From NCBI RefSeq assembly GCF_024171995.1, contig NZ_JAMTCT010000016.1:106101-170100 (forward strand): 64,000 nt of DNA. The letters run 5' to 3'. Both the position numbers and the translations under genes were made by a program. The notes under the pieces are model-generated. The model saw only the letters and a list, made by a program, of their open reading frames with translations. It was not told the origin of the DNA and did not search any database. This stretch comes from Promicromonospora umidemergens. Lineage in GTDB: Bacteria; Actinomycetota; Actinomycetes; Actinomycetales; Cellulomonadaceae. This document shows, in pieces, positions 43,801-50,827 of the stretch. Positions within the stretch are counted from its first letter, which is position 1, and each line of letters begins with the position of its first letter.

Positions 43801-45367
43801 TGAGCTGCCGGGCGTGGTCGACACGGGCCGGGTCCGGCACGTCTCCAGCCTGGCGGGGATCATTCGCGAGCTGGAGGCCCGCGCGGCCGACGTCGACCGC
43901 ACGCTCGCCCAGGTGGGTGCTACCTCCGTCGCTGATGCGCGCGGTCGCGGGCTGGCGACGGACGCCTGGACGCCCGAGATCCTGCTCGTGGGGGAGCGGC
44001 TCGGCCTGGTCGAGCGCGCCAAGCTCGAGGGCCTGGTCGATCGGGTACCCGGCGTGGGGATCGCGGCGGTGACCTCCAGCGCTGAGGTCGGCGAATGGGT
44101 GCTCGACCTCACCGGCGAGCTCACCAACGGCGACACGTCCCGCGGCATCCTCATGCCGGCCTATATAGCCGTGCGCCCGCAACAGCTCGACGCGGCCACG
44201 TACGCACAAGCCCTGGCGTTGTTGGCCGACCCAGAGACCGCACCTGGCCCCAGCTGGAGCCGCTCGATCGACCACACCGAACCGACGCTGGAGGAGATCC
44301 CGATGGACGCTGTCCGCGCCGGTGCCGCGGATTCGGACGTCGTGGTCGGAGAGGGTTCGGGCCCGGCGCCGGCGCCCGGCTACGGGACAGCGACGGCGGG
44401 TGGTGCCCCGACGACGTCGGAGGGGCGGCCCGGAAGCTTTTCGCCGTGGACGACCGCCGCGGTGAGCGTGGCGACGCCGCCGCTGGGCACGCCGGTGGTG
44501 CCGGGCCCGCGGGTCGAGTCGGGACCGCAGGCCAAGCCCGTCGAGACCAGTCCCGTCGAGCAGGCCAAGACGGTGAAGCCGATCGTGCGCGTGCTCGGAA
44601 GTGTGGAGCTCGCCGGTACGACGGGTGTCGAGCTGCCGTCCACCCATCAGCGGCAGGCGACCGAGCTCATCGCGTTCCTGGCGTTCAACCCGGGCTCGCG
44701 CGGGTCGGACATCTCGAAGGCCCTGTGGCCGTCCCGCGAGCCGAATCTGGCCACCCGGCGCTCCGCGGTCTCGCGGGCGCGCCGCTGGCTGGGTACGGAC
44801 CCGGGAGGTTACGAGTACCTGCCGCGCTACTGGTCCGCGGACGACGGCGGCCAGGCCGACCTCGAGTCCGCCGGCTACCGGCTGCGCGGGGTCAGGACCG
44901 ACTGGCACTCGTTCTGCGACCTGGTCGGATCGGACCTCGCACAGACGCCGACGTCGGACCTGCTGGCCGCGCTGGACCTGGTGCGCGGCCGGCCGTTCGA
45001 GGGCGTTCCGCTGCGCAAGTACGTCTGGGCCGAGCAGCTGATGCACACGATCTCGTCGGGCGTGGTGGACGTGTCCCACGAGGTGGCGCGTCGGGCACTG
45101 CTCGCCGGTGACGTGGCGATGGCGCGGCACGCGTCGCAGGTGGGGCGGCTCGCCGACCCGGTGGACGAGCGCTCGTGGCGCAACGGGATCCGGGCGGAGA
45201 TCGCCTCCGGACGGCGGGACGCGGTGGGCCGGCTCGTGGACCGTCTGCGCGACCACCTGGAGCAGCTCGCCATGGAGCCCGAGCCGGACACGGAGGAGCT
45301 GCTGGCCCAGGTCGACGAGCAGGACCGACGTCGTGGGGCAGACGCGGGCCGGACGCCGCGGGGCTGA
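40835..45367 (+). CDS. Giant LysM-transmembrane-winged helix-BTAD protein
   Basis: 1510 residues. Order: basic N end; helices at about 28-53, 72-100 and 125-148; LysM 1 near 194-252 (YTVQPGDSLWRIAEQTLGDG); LysM 2 near 297-353 (VVESGDTLWGIAEEELGDG); a ~400-residue acidic Pro/Glu/Ala linker with a threefold VDAP repeat; a helix near 767-789; a ~350-residue unrecognised domain; and from about 1247 a winged helix (IVRVLGSVELAG, ISKALWPSREPNLATRRSAVSRARRWLG) followed by a BTAD helical domain to the end. BTAD proteins are usually SARP-type transcription activators. Peptidoglycan-binding and DNA-binding parts in one membrane protein suggest a wall-sensing regulator or a machine scaffold. AGGAGG lies seven bases before ATG 40835. 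Confidence 0.82.
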   Translation: MSTSTVQGRAVSGEPDPRRGTGARVARGLGAALLLIALVVGIPVGLWLLGGPLWTGPVSLDRVISVLTTPDVTGSVLIGLVKIVGWISWLTFAVAVLIEVVAALSGRRSPHVRGLGAQQRAASALVGAVITMLVAAPAVAPAMAATTPLETGATGTVVSAPVLPGAVTPGAVTPAGGAEKAGERAGADEAPSATYTVQPGDSLWRIAEQTLGDGARFKQIADLNYGVPQADGGALDAGNWIEPGWVLVLPAEASGTAVETGVSPTSTGQADDAEDDPGGSEGTVDVRKRGAAPEAAEVVVESGDTLWGIAEEELGDGNKFPEVFEASRDTEQPGGARLTDPDVILPGWTVTVPGAGESAPGARADGARADDAAQRPRGGDETSDRPSDKPSDGAADETDAPPGSTQEGSGEEKPDPAPSAEVTPEGAVEVEPEDIKEPGGAGNDVVEEDGPSAEQPHGEQPAGEAPPAEQPNRVGQNAGPKTPPADRDEAGQDAGQSGAGQDRSDQPDPADAGTGSAGIGGPETKEPAPEETAEGILVPEDPPAPRDTPAPQYDEVTPEDLRNQPDLEPDESTPQSPAPGDARPGDGLIADELMPEGWLDEPTADEPTPDETSSGSGTTWGGDLTPDRDAAVENGAEGLARGQVPLAPESDAAGTSAGGSVTEEVLPDELAGDEPVAEDGTPEVAVETFAPTEAPAPVDAPVDAPVEAGAPVEALAPVDVAGVTTAGPTATASAGAAATTAEDGASMLDAASDVVSEAVEDVDEAVGIRTAAGVGGLLAAGLIALVAVKRRRTRKGREPGQTVVVPGPDTPAGALERDLRAVEDPFGREQVDRALRSLAQWHRERGLPLPGVRVARLKSGEFVELYLEHAANLPEPWASTTDRFVWQLAAGDADAAVRVGAVTGSVAQPVGAGRETGLETDGEAPYPALVTVGHDDEDTHLMLDLENLACLDIRGTDAAAQATLAALAVELATSLWADDLQVTVVGALGELPGVVDTGRVRHVSSLAGIIRELEARAADVDRTLAQVGATSVADARGRGLATDAWTPEILLVGERLGLVERAKLEGLVDRVPGVGIAAVTSSAEVGEWVLDLTGELTNGDTSRGILMPAYIAVRPQQLDAATYAQALALLADPETAPGPSWSRSIDHTEPTLEEIPMDAVRAGAADSDVVVGEGSGPAPAPGYGTATAGGAPTTSEGRPGSFSPWTTAAVSVATPPLGTPVVPGPRVESGPQAKPVETSPVEQAKTVKPIVRVLGSVELAGTTGVELPSTHQRQATELIAFLAFNPGSRGSDISKALWPSREPNLATRRSAVSRARRWLGTDPGGYEYLPRYWSADDGGQADLESAGYRLRGVRTDWHSFCDLVGSDLAQTPTSDLLAALDLVRGRPFEGVPLRKYVWAEQLMHTISSGVVDVSHEVARRALLAGDVAMARHASQVGRLADPVDERSWRNGIRAEIASGRRDAVGRLVDRLRDHLEQLAMEPEPDTEELLAQVDEQDRRRGADAGRTPRG

Positions 45368-45375
45368 TCCCCCGG

Positions 45376-45384
45376 TTATCCACA
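45376..45384 (+). other. DnaA box TTATCCACA
   Basis: Exact match to the canonical 9-mer DnaA box, nine bases after the LysM/BTAD gene stop. One of three exact boxes in the window outside the expected oriC position. Confidence 0.6.
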
Positions 45385-45432
45385 GGGCCCACTTTCCGGA
45401 TCGGGTAGGCCCGGCTAGCGTCATTCTCGGCT

Positions 45433-45448
45433 GTTGCGGATACGCAAC
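45433..45448. promoter_or_regulatory. Palindrome GTTGCG-GATA-CGCAAC (copy 1)
   Basis: Six-base perfect arms around GATA, 29 bases upstream of the lipoprotein start. A near-identical copy lies at 48623. The position near a likely +1 fits an operator; it may also mark a boundary of the accessory segment. Confidence 0.55.
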
Positions 45449-45477
45449 GGCGGGGCGTGAGCGGCAGGGGGACGCGG

Positions 45478-46065
45478 ATGGGTAGCGCGGCGATACGCAT
45501 GGCGGGAATGGTCGTGGCGGCCGGCTTGGTTATGTCTGCTTGTACCGGTTCTCCGGGTGCAGATCCTTCCCCGCCTGGTGAGCCGCCGTCGGCTGCGCCG
45601 GTCGCGAGCCCGTCGCCGTCGCTGCCCGCCAAGCCGGAGCGGCCGGACGCGATGAAGCGTGAGGACGCGGAGGGGGCTGCGGCTGCGGCGGAGTACTTCA
45701 TCGAGCTCTACCCGTATGTGATGGCTACGGGAGACATCGAGGAGTTCGAGGCGATGTCGCATCGGGCGTGCGACTACTGCACGGGGGCGCTTGAGAATGC
45801 GGCCTGGCTCCAGGAGACCCGCGGGACCTTCGAGGGTGGGTTCACCGACGCGGTGCTTGCGAAGACCTATCAGCGAGACGAATTGACCGGAGTCATTCCC
45901 CTCGACTTTGTGACATCCCAAGGCGAGATATCGATTCGTGATGAGAAGCGGAACGAGATCGACCACGTCTCCACGACCGAATTCCAGGCTCGGGTTGAGG
46001 TGGGACGTCGCGACGGTGCGTGGGTAATTGTTGAGATAGCTCCGGACCCTGGCAGCGACCAATGA
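45478..46065 (+). CDS. DUF6318-type lipoprotein
   Basis: 195 residues. A lipoprotein signal with MVVAAGLVMSAC (Cys22) gives a membrane-anchored extracellular protein; a Pro/Ser-rich spacer follows, then a ~140-residue NTF2-like domain (AAEYFIELYPYVMATGDIEEFEAMS, with a C-x-x-C in CDYC) typical of DUF6318. ATG 45478 has AGGGGG six bases upstream; GTG 45457 is a less supported alternative. It is followed by a secreted PKD protein with an ATGA overlap. Function unknown; similar pairs occur beside Tad loci. Confidence 0.75.
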   Translation: MGSAAIRMAGMVVAAGLVMSACTGSPGADPSPPGEPPSAAPVASPSPSLPAKPERPDAMKREDAEGAAAAAEYFIELYPYVMATGDIEEFEAMSHRACDYCTGALENAAWLQETRGTFEGGFTDAVLAKTYQRDELTGVIPLDFVTSQGEISIRDEKRNEIDHVSTTEFQARVEVGRRDGAWVIVEIAPDPGSDQ

Positions 46066-46988
46066 CCACATCTATGCGGGCAGGATCGGTACGAACGGTT
46101 GTCGCGGTCGTGTTGATACAGCTGACACTGGCCGCACCGCCTGCCGCTGCATCAATGGATCCGCCGCACGAGTGGGGTGTGGCCGGGCAAGCACAGGGAT
46201 CGTCAGTCACGATCGAGGCACAGCTTTTTAGCACTGGGCCATCTGCTCCAGCAGTAGGTTCACGGGCACATGGCGGTTCAAACGCCCCCTCACGACCCGT
46301 GCGCCAATGGCGTGTCACTCCCGCGATGTGTCTGCTGAGCGACCTCAACGGCGCTACCGGGTTCGCCGAGTCCTGCGACGAGGGCTACCAGCTCGCCTAT
46401 GCCGGGATCGAGTGTGAGGAAGACGAGCAGGCGGTCGGGGCCTTGTTCGAGCAGCGCCGGGGTTCGGACGGTTGGTCGGACGCCGACATGGTGGAGGAGG
46501 AGTCCTGCCTGGCCGAGCGTCGGCAGCAGATCGACATCCCGGCGGCCGCCGCACGGGCGTTCCGGGAGATGCAGATCGCACCGTCGGAGGTCAACGTGCA
46601 GCCGCCCGATGGCTGGACGCTCGTCAATGTCGACACCATCGCCTTCACCGACACCACGCCTCGCACAATAAGCACGAGGTTGTTCGGCATACCCGTACAG
46701 ATCAGGGCAGTTCCGAGCAGCTACTCATGGGATTTCGGCGATGGATCAGCACCCACGGTTACCACCGACCCTGGAGCGCCCTACCCGGCGCACACGATCG
46801 CCCACGCCTACGTGAAGCAGGGCACAGCGACCATCTCGCTCACCACAACGTGGCGCGGCCAGTTCCGGTTGGCCGGCGAGCCGACCTGGCATGACGTGAC
46901 GGGAGAGGGAACCACGGTGTCGTCGTCGGACAGCCTGGAGATCCTCGAAGCGCGGGCACGGCTGGTCGAAGACCTATACGGCGGCTGA
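46062..46988 (+). CDS. Secreted PKD-domain protein
   Basis: 308 residues with a signal peptide (VVAVVLIQLTLAAPPAAAS). The C-terminal half has the PKD signature SYSWDFGDGSAP ... HAYVKQGTATISLTT. The N-terminal half is not recognised and contains a Cys-containing segment (CLLSDLN, ESCDEGY, ECEED). PKD domains are extracellular beta-sandwiches used in adhesion and structure. The first ~200 bases are less G+C-rich than the core genome. It ends two bases from the convergent pseudo-nuclease gene. Confidence 0.78.
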   Translation: MTTSMRAGSVRTVVAVVLIQLTLAAPPAAASMDPPHEWGVAGQAQGSSVTIEAQLFSTGPSAPAVGSRAHGGSNAPSRPVRQWRVTPAMCLLSDLNGATGFAESCDEGYQLAYAGIECEEDEQAVGALFEQRRGSDGWSDADMVEEESCLAERRQQIDIPAAAARAFREMQIAPSEVNVQPPDGWTLVNVDTIAFTDTTPRTISTRLFGIPVQIRAVPSSYSWDFGDGSAPTVTTDPGAPYPAHTIAHAYVKQGTATISLTTTWRGQFRLAGEPTWHDVTGEGTTVSSSDSLEILEARARLVEDLYGG

Positions 46989-46990
46989 CC

Positions 46991-47518
46991 TCACCGAGGC
47001 GCCGGCGGATGGCCTGTCGTGTCGAGGCAGCGGTCGATCAGGGCAGTGAGCTCGAGTGAGAGCGGGAGCTCGGCCTGTTCTGCTCGCGTCACGTCGTCGT
47101 AGAGCGTGATGACGACTGGGCCAGGCTGCTGGTCGGCTGAGGCGTCGGTGCAGAGCAGGATGCCGACGGTGGGGGCGTGGACCTCGGGGACGCGGACCAG
47201 GTCATCCACAAGGTCGAGGGTGTAGCGGGTGCGGGCGACAAGGGCGGGATCGAACCGGCCGGCCTGGACCTGGATAGCGATGTAGCGCATCTGGGTGACG
47301 TGGAAGAGCAAGAGGTCGATGGTGTAATCGCGGTCGTTTTCGGTGAGCCTCAGGTGCCGGTCGACCAGGCACATGTGACGAGTCGGTACGGCGAGCAGGT
47401 CCTCGAGGTGATCCACTACGACGCCGGTGAACGAGCGGCGGATCGATTCGACGAGCTCCCCGACGACGTCCTCAAACCCCTCAGGCCGGAAGTCTTCCGT
47501 GCGCTGGAAGAAGCTCAT
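46991..47518 (-). CDS. Nuclease-only DUF1016 paralogue with substituted PD-(D/E)XK site
   Basis: 175 residues that align with the C-terminal nuclease domain of the neighbouring DUF1016 protein: YTIDLLLFHVTQMRYIAIQVQ versus YVDLLFFSIEQLRFVVVELK, then LDLVDDLVRVPEVHAPTVGILLCT versus VAIVDDLYRSPSIHRPTVGVLLCT. Asp68 is kept, but the catalytic Glu and Lys are replaced by Gln83 and Gln85, so it is probably catalytically dead. The N-terminal DUF1016 domain is absent. Its start overlaps the stop of the active paralogue by four bases (ATGA), so both are made together. A partner, inhibitor or decaying duplicate are all possible. Confidence 0.8.
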   Translation of the reverse strand: MSFFQRTEDFRPEGFEDVVGELVESIRRSFTGVVVDHLEDLLAVPTRHMCLVDRHLRLTENDRDYTIDLLLFHVTQMRYIAIQVQAGRFDPALVARTRYTLDLVDDLVRVPEVHAPTVGILLCTDASADQQPGPVVITLYDDVTRAEQAELPLSLELTALIDRCLDTTGHPPAPR

Positions 47519-48582
47519 GATTCGATCCTCGCGATCTCGTCGGCAATAACGGCTTGAAGTTCTGTTGCGCTGGGGAGCGCGGCGCGGGCGTCGTCGGGCA
47601 GGCCGTAGTAGTCAGCGACCGCGACGGGTGACGCGGCGGAGGCGAGGGCGTACCGAACCGCTGGCCCGCTCTTACCCGTACACAGGAGCACGCCGACGGT
47701 CGGCCTGTGGATGGATGGGCTCCGGTAGAGATCGTCGACGATGGCCACGTACGTGCCGAGCTGTCCTACGTGGGCCGGCTCGGACTTGCTGACCTTCAGT
47801 TCAACGACGACGAAGCGGAGCTGCTCGATCGAGAAGAACAGCAGGTCCACGTAGAACTCATCGGTCTCGCCTGTCACTTCGTCCGATATTGCAAGCCGTA
47901 CCTGTCGGCCGACGAATGACATGCCGCGGCCGAACTCCAGCAGGGTGTCCTGCAGGCGATCCATGAGTGCCTGCTCGACCTTGTGCTCGTTCTTGCGTTG
48001 GACCAGAGCCAGATGCTCGAAAACGTAAGGGTCCTTGACCAGTTTCTGGGCGAGATCAGAGTTAGGCGCATTGAGCGCGGCGGCGAAGTTGGACGGCGCT
48101 CCTCCAAGGGCCTGGCGCAGCTTCGTTTTGAGGTGGTGCTCGAGGACGCCCCGAGACCAGCCCTCCGTTACGGCTCGCTCGGCGTACCACGTGCGGTCTT
48201 CGACCGTCTTCAGCCGGCTCAGAAGCACGGTTACGTGCCCCCACGGCAGTCTGGCAACAGGCTGTTGCCAGATTGACTCGTCCGGCCATGCCTCAGCCAT
48301 CGCGCGCATGTACCTGAGGCTCCGTTCGGACCAACCTTTCTGGTGTGGAAACTCTCGCTGCAGGTCTGCGGCAAGACGGCTGAGGATCTTCGTGCCCCAT
48401 GCCTCCCGGGATCGGCGTTCGATCAGATCGAGACCGATCGACCAGTAAAGGCGCAGCACTTCGGTGTTGGCAGCGTGGGCCGCGCGGAACTGAGTGGCGC
48501 GGACGCGAGCCTTGAGTTCCGCGATGTAATCGGCATAGCCGATCGGCTCCGCATCGCTGTCAGAGGTGATGAAATCGCTCAT
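47515..48582 (-). CDS. DUF1016 (YhcG-type) PD-(D/E)XK nuclease
   Basis: 355 residues. N-terminal DUF1016 helical domain (about 15-160: YADYIAELKARVRAT, LYWSIGLDLIERR, GWSERSLRYMRAMAEAWP, LPWGHVTVLLSRLK) and C-terminal nuclease domain (about 175-350) with Asp246, Glu261 and Lys263 in D-x14-ELK form, followed by RPTVGVLLCTGK. Family members cut nucleic acid or sit in restriction and defence loci. It is followed by a catalytically altered paralogue. The palindrome at 48623-48638 is 41-56 bases upstream of its start. Confidence 0.88.
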   Translation of the reverse strand: MSDFITSDSDAEPIGYADYIAELKARVRATQFRAAHAANTEVLRLYWSIGLDLIERRSREAWGTKILSRLAADLQREFPHQKGWSERSLRYMRAMAEAWPDESIWQQPVARLPWGHVTVLLSRLKTVEDRTWYAERAVTEGWSRGVLEHHLKTKLRQALGGAPSNFAAALNAPNSDLAQKLVKDPYVFEHLALVQRKNEHKVEQALMDRLQDTLLEFGRGMSFVGRQVRLAISDEVTGETDEFYVDLLFFSIEQLRFVVVELKVSKSEPAHVGQLGTYVAIVDDLYRSPSIHRPTVGVLLCTGKSGPAVRYALASAASPVAVADYYGLPDDARAALPSATELQAVIADEIARIES

Positions 48583-48622
48583 ACCTCAAGCCTGTAGAGA
48601 TATCGCAGCTTCCGCCACCCGA

Positions 48623-48638
48623 GTTGCGTATACGCAAC
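48623..48638. promoter_or_regulatory. Palindrome GTTGCG-TATA-CGCAAC (copy 2)
   Basis: A 16-bp perfect palindrome upstream of the DUF1016 operon and about 185 bases upstream of the rightward gene at 48822. It matches copy 1 (45433) at 15 of 16 bases. The spacer 48583-48821 contains no supported gene. Confidence 0.58.
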
Positions 48639-48821
48639 GAAACCGCCCGATGTACCTGCGGAATCGGGACGTCTCATGACGAGATCCGAGACCTTCGTTG
48701 TCCTACGTTGGCGAGATGTTGTGAATTATCACGGAGACACCTTGCTGGGAAGACGGATGTAGCGCACCCTTGCTTACGGCCGTGTTCACAAAGTTCTGCC
48801 CGAAGTTGAGGGAGTCGCCGG

Positions 48822-49493
48822 ATGGTCTCGTCCGCCATCACGCCCACGCGCACCATCGCCGTCCTCGTCGGAGTCGCAGTCATCGCGGTAGCCGGGTTTG
48901 CGGTCGTGCGTTCGGGAGTGTTCGAACCGGAGACGGTCCAAGGTGCGATACCCGGGCCGGGCTCATCGTCGCCGTCGATTTCACCTCCGGCCTCCGAGAG
49001 CCCCACGGCCTTGCCGTCCCTGACAGCGTCTCCCAAGGCGACGACGCCAGCGCAGATCAAGGCGAAGAACGTCGCTGATGCGAAGGCGCGGCTCGTGGAG
49101 TACTACGAGACGACGGCGCAGGTGGCAAACAACGCTTACGAGGGCTGGAGCAAGAGGCTCGATCCGTACTGGGGACATCCAGACGTCTGGGTTCCCCTGG
49201 CTACGTCATACGCCGATCTAGCCGAGCAGGGGCAATATACGACAGGTGCGGCCACAGTTGAGTCAATGTCAGTTGCCGATTACAAGACTTCGAACGTTGG
49301 TAACGAAGAGGTGCACCTCAACGCCTGCGTTGACTTTCGTCAAGTACGAAACTTCGCGGGTGACGGCAAATCGATTCCTCGTACAGAGGGTGCACCGGTC
49401 CGATACAAGTTCGACTACGTGATGCGTCACCAAGGGTTGGACAGTATCTGGACTGTTAACGAGCAACGGCCCCATCCGGAGCAGGCATGTTGA
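48822..49493 (+). CDS. Membrane-anchored small protein (module 2, first gene)
   Basis: 223 residues: N-terminal anchor helix (IAVLVGVAVIAVAGFAVV), a Pro/Ser/Thr spacer to about residue 75, then a ~145-residue extracytoplasmic domain with helix-then-strand text (DAKARLVEYYETTAQVANNAY ... DSIWTVNEQRPHP) that looks NTF2-like. Not a named family I recognise. GAGGGAG lies seven bases before the ATG. Codon use in its second half is less G+C-rich than the core genes. It overlaps the next gene by seven bases, mirroring the lipoprotein-PKD pair at 45478. Confidence 0.7.
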   Translation: MVSSAITPTRTIAVLVGVAVIAVAGFAVVRSGVFEPETVQGAIPGPGSSSPSISPPASESPTALPSLTASPKATTPAQIKAKNVADAKARLVEYYETTAQVANNAYEGWSKRLDPYWGHPDVWVPLATSYADLAEQGQYTTGAATVESMSVADYKTSNVGNEEVHLNACVDFRQVRNFAGDGKSIPRTEGAPVRYKFDYVMRHQGLDSIWTVNEQRPHPEQAC

Positions 49494-50476
49494 GACCTAT
49501 CATCGCAGGGACATATGGCCGAGGCCTAGTGTCATTCGGGATGGCTCTCGTGACAGCGCTTGCTGTGCTTGTCCCAGCCTCAAATGCAAACGCCGATGAG
49601 TGCACTCCTACACCCTTGCCCAACGGAGTTGTAATCCCGTGCGTAGATGACGGTGGCGAGGGTGACGGTGGCGAAGATGGTGACGACGGTGATAGCGGCG
49701 GCGGGCCTCAGACGTGTGAGCGTTTTGGCGAGGAGGTCCCCTGCTCGTCTGAGTACGGCGCATGGAATGGGCGCTGCTATGTGCGCAACGCAAGCCCCCA
49801 GCCTCCTGCTGGCGACCCGGCGTGGGAAGGTCATGAGTCAGGCGACGGAGTTGTACTTGAGTGCACCCCGCCTGCCTGCGCAGAGGCGGGCGGAGACCTG
49901 GAGAACTGCCCGGGCCACTCGTACTACTGGTCAGCCACTCCAGCCGCTCCGGTGGGCCCCTCCGCCGAGGAACTCGCCGAGCGCGCCGTCGCCTCGATGA
50001 ACCTCGCCACGGGCGCAATCGGTTCCACACCGCCGGCATCGACCAGCGATCCAGATGCGATCGGAACGATAGGCTTGCCGATCTGGCTATGGATCGCGAA
50101 TCGCGCGGAGAACACGGTCGGCCCGATCACACGCTCGGCGAGTGGTGGGTCGCTGACCGTCAGCGCCACGGGCACGCTCGATCGCGTGGAGTGGGCCCTT
50201 ACGGATGGAAGCGGCACCACGGTTGGTGCGATCACATGCGACGGAGCGAACGCTCCCGGCACGCCGTATGACGGTCGCAACAGTGCGGAGCCGTCGCCCA
50301 CCTGTGGATTCGGGGCTGATCTGAACAGAAGCCCGGGCAGCCTGACGCTTACAGGCACTGCACACTGGTCAGTTGACTGGCAGGGCGGCACCCAGGAAGG
50401 GCATATCGACTTCACGGCGCCTAGCAACAGTACCCAGGTCCAGATCGGCGAGCTCCAGATGCTCGTTCAGGACTAA
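49487..50476 (+). CDS. Secreted beta-type protein (module 2, second gene)
   Basis: 329 residues with a signal peptide (GMALVTALAVLVPASNANA), an acidic Gly/Asp-rich segment, a Cys-rich part (about six Cys between residues 75 and 145), and a C-terminal beta-sandwich region with AERAVASMNL, IGLPIWLWIANRAENTVGPITRSASGGSLTV and HWSVDWQGG. I recall this C-terminal text from a widespread actinobacterial secreted family often mislabelled ATP/GTP-binding protein; no nucleotide-binding motif is present. GGAG precedes the ATG. It is likely co-exported with the preceding anchored protein. Confidence 0.72.
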   Translation: MLRPIIAGTYGRGLVSFGMALVTALAVLVPASNANADECTPTPLPNGVVIPCVDDGGEGDGGEDGDDGDSGGGPQTCERFGEEVPCSSEYGAWNGRCYVRNASPQPPAGDPAWEGHESGDGVVLECTPPACAEAGGDLENCPGHSYYWSATPAAPVGPSAEELAERAVASMNLATGAIGSTPPASTSDPDAIGTIGLPIWLWIANRAENTVGPITRSASGGSLTVSATGTLDRVEWALTDGSGTTVGAITCDGANAPGTPYDGRNSAEPSPTCGFGADLNRSPGSLTLTGTAHWSVDWQGGTQEGHIDFTAPSNSTQVQIGELQMLVQD

Positions 50477-50600
50477 AGCTTCTCGATGGCATCGACTACT
50501 GCGTAGATGACAGCCCTAGCGTCGAACTTCCTGGGTATGGCGCCTCACTGCCGATAAAGTCATAAAGTGCTTCGCCTGCGATCTGCGCGCGGCGGTGGTG
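50473..50600 (-). pseudogene. Frameshifted C-terminal gene fragment
   Basis: On the minus strand two adjacent frames read like one protein: RAQIAGEALYDFIGSEA (to about 50545), then a frame change, then IPRKFDARAVIYAVVDAIEKL ending at TAG 50475-50473. Codon use and amphipathic spacing look coding, while the start and body of the gene are not found. It is probably the remnant of a decayed gene. The rest of the 50477-50827 spacer shows nothing else I can support. Confidence 0.35.
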
Positions 50601-50827
50601 GAGGCAACCTGTCGGTATTACGCGGCTATTGCGTACCAGCACTTCCGTCGCACTATGACGGCGTGGGACGGTCGTAGTCCGCGGCAAGCAGAGCTCGCGA
50701 GGGATGCCTGCGCTCGACTGTCCAACCGGCGAAGGGCCATGGGTCTCGACCTGGGTTGCCGTCCTTACCCGGTGTGGCCCTGCTGCTGTGAAATCTATCT
50801 ACTCCGCGCCCGTGCTCCTCAAGCGGC

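Noticed and set aside
41159..45424. Very long open frame antisense to the LysM/BTAD gene (and similar antisense frames elsewhere)
   Set aside because: Long antisense frames are expected in high-G+C coding DNA. The products are Arg/His/Gly-rich without domains and lack ribosome binding sites.
48721..48732. GTGA-ATTA-TCAC, a possible second CRP-type operator
   Set aside because: The spacer between half sites is four bases, not six, so it does not fit the family pattern; the symmetry is limited to four-base arms.
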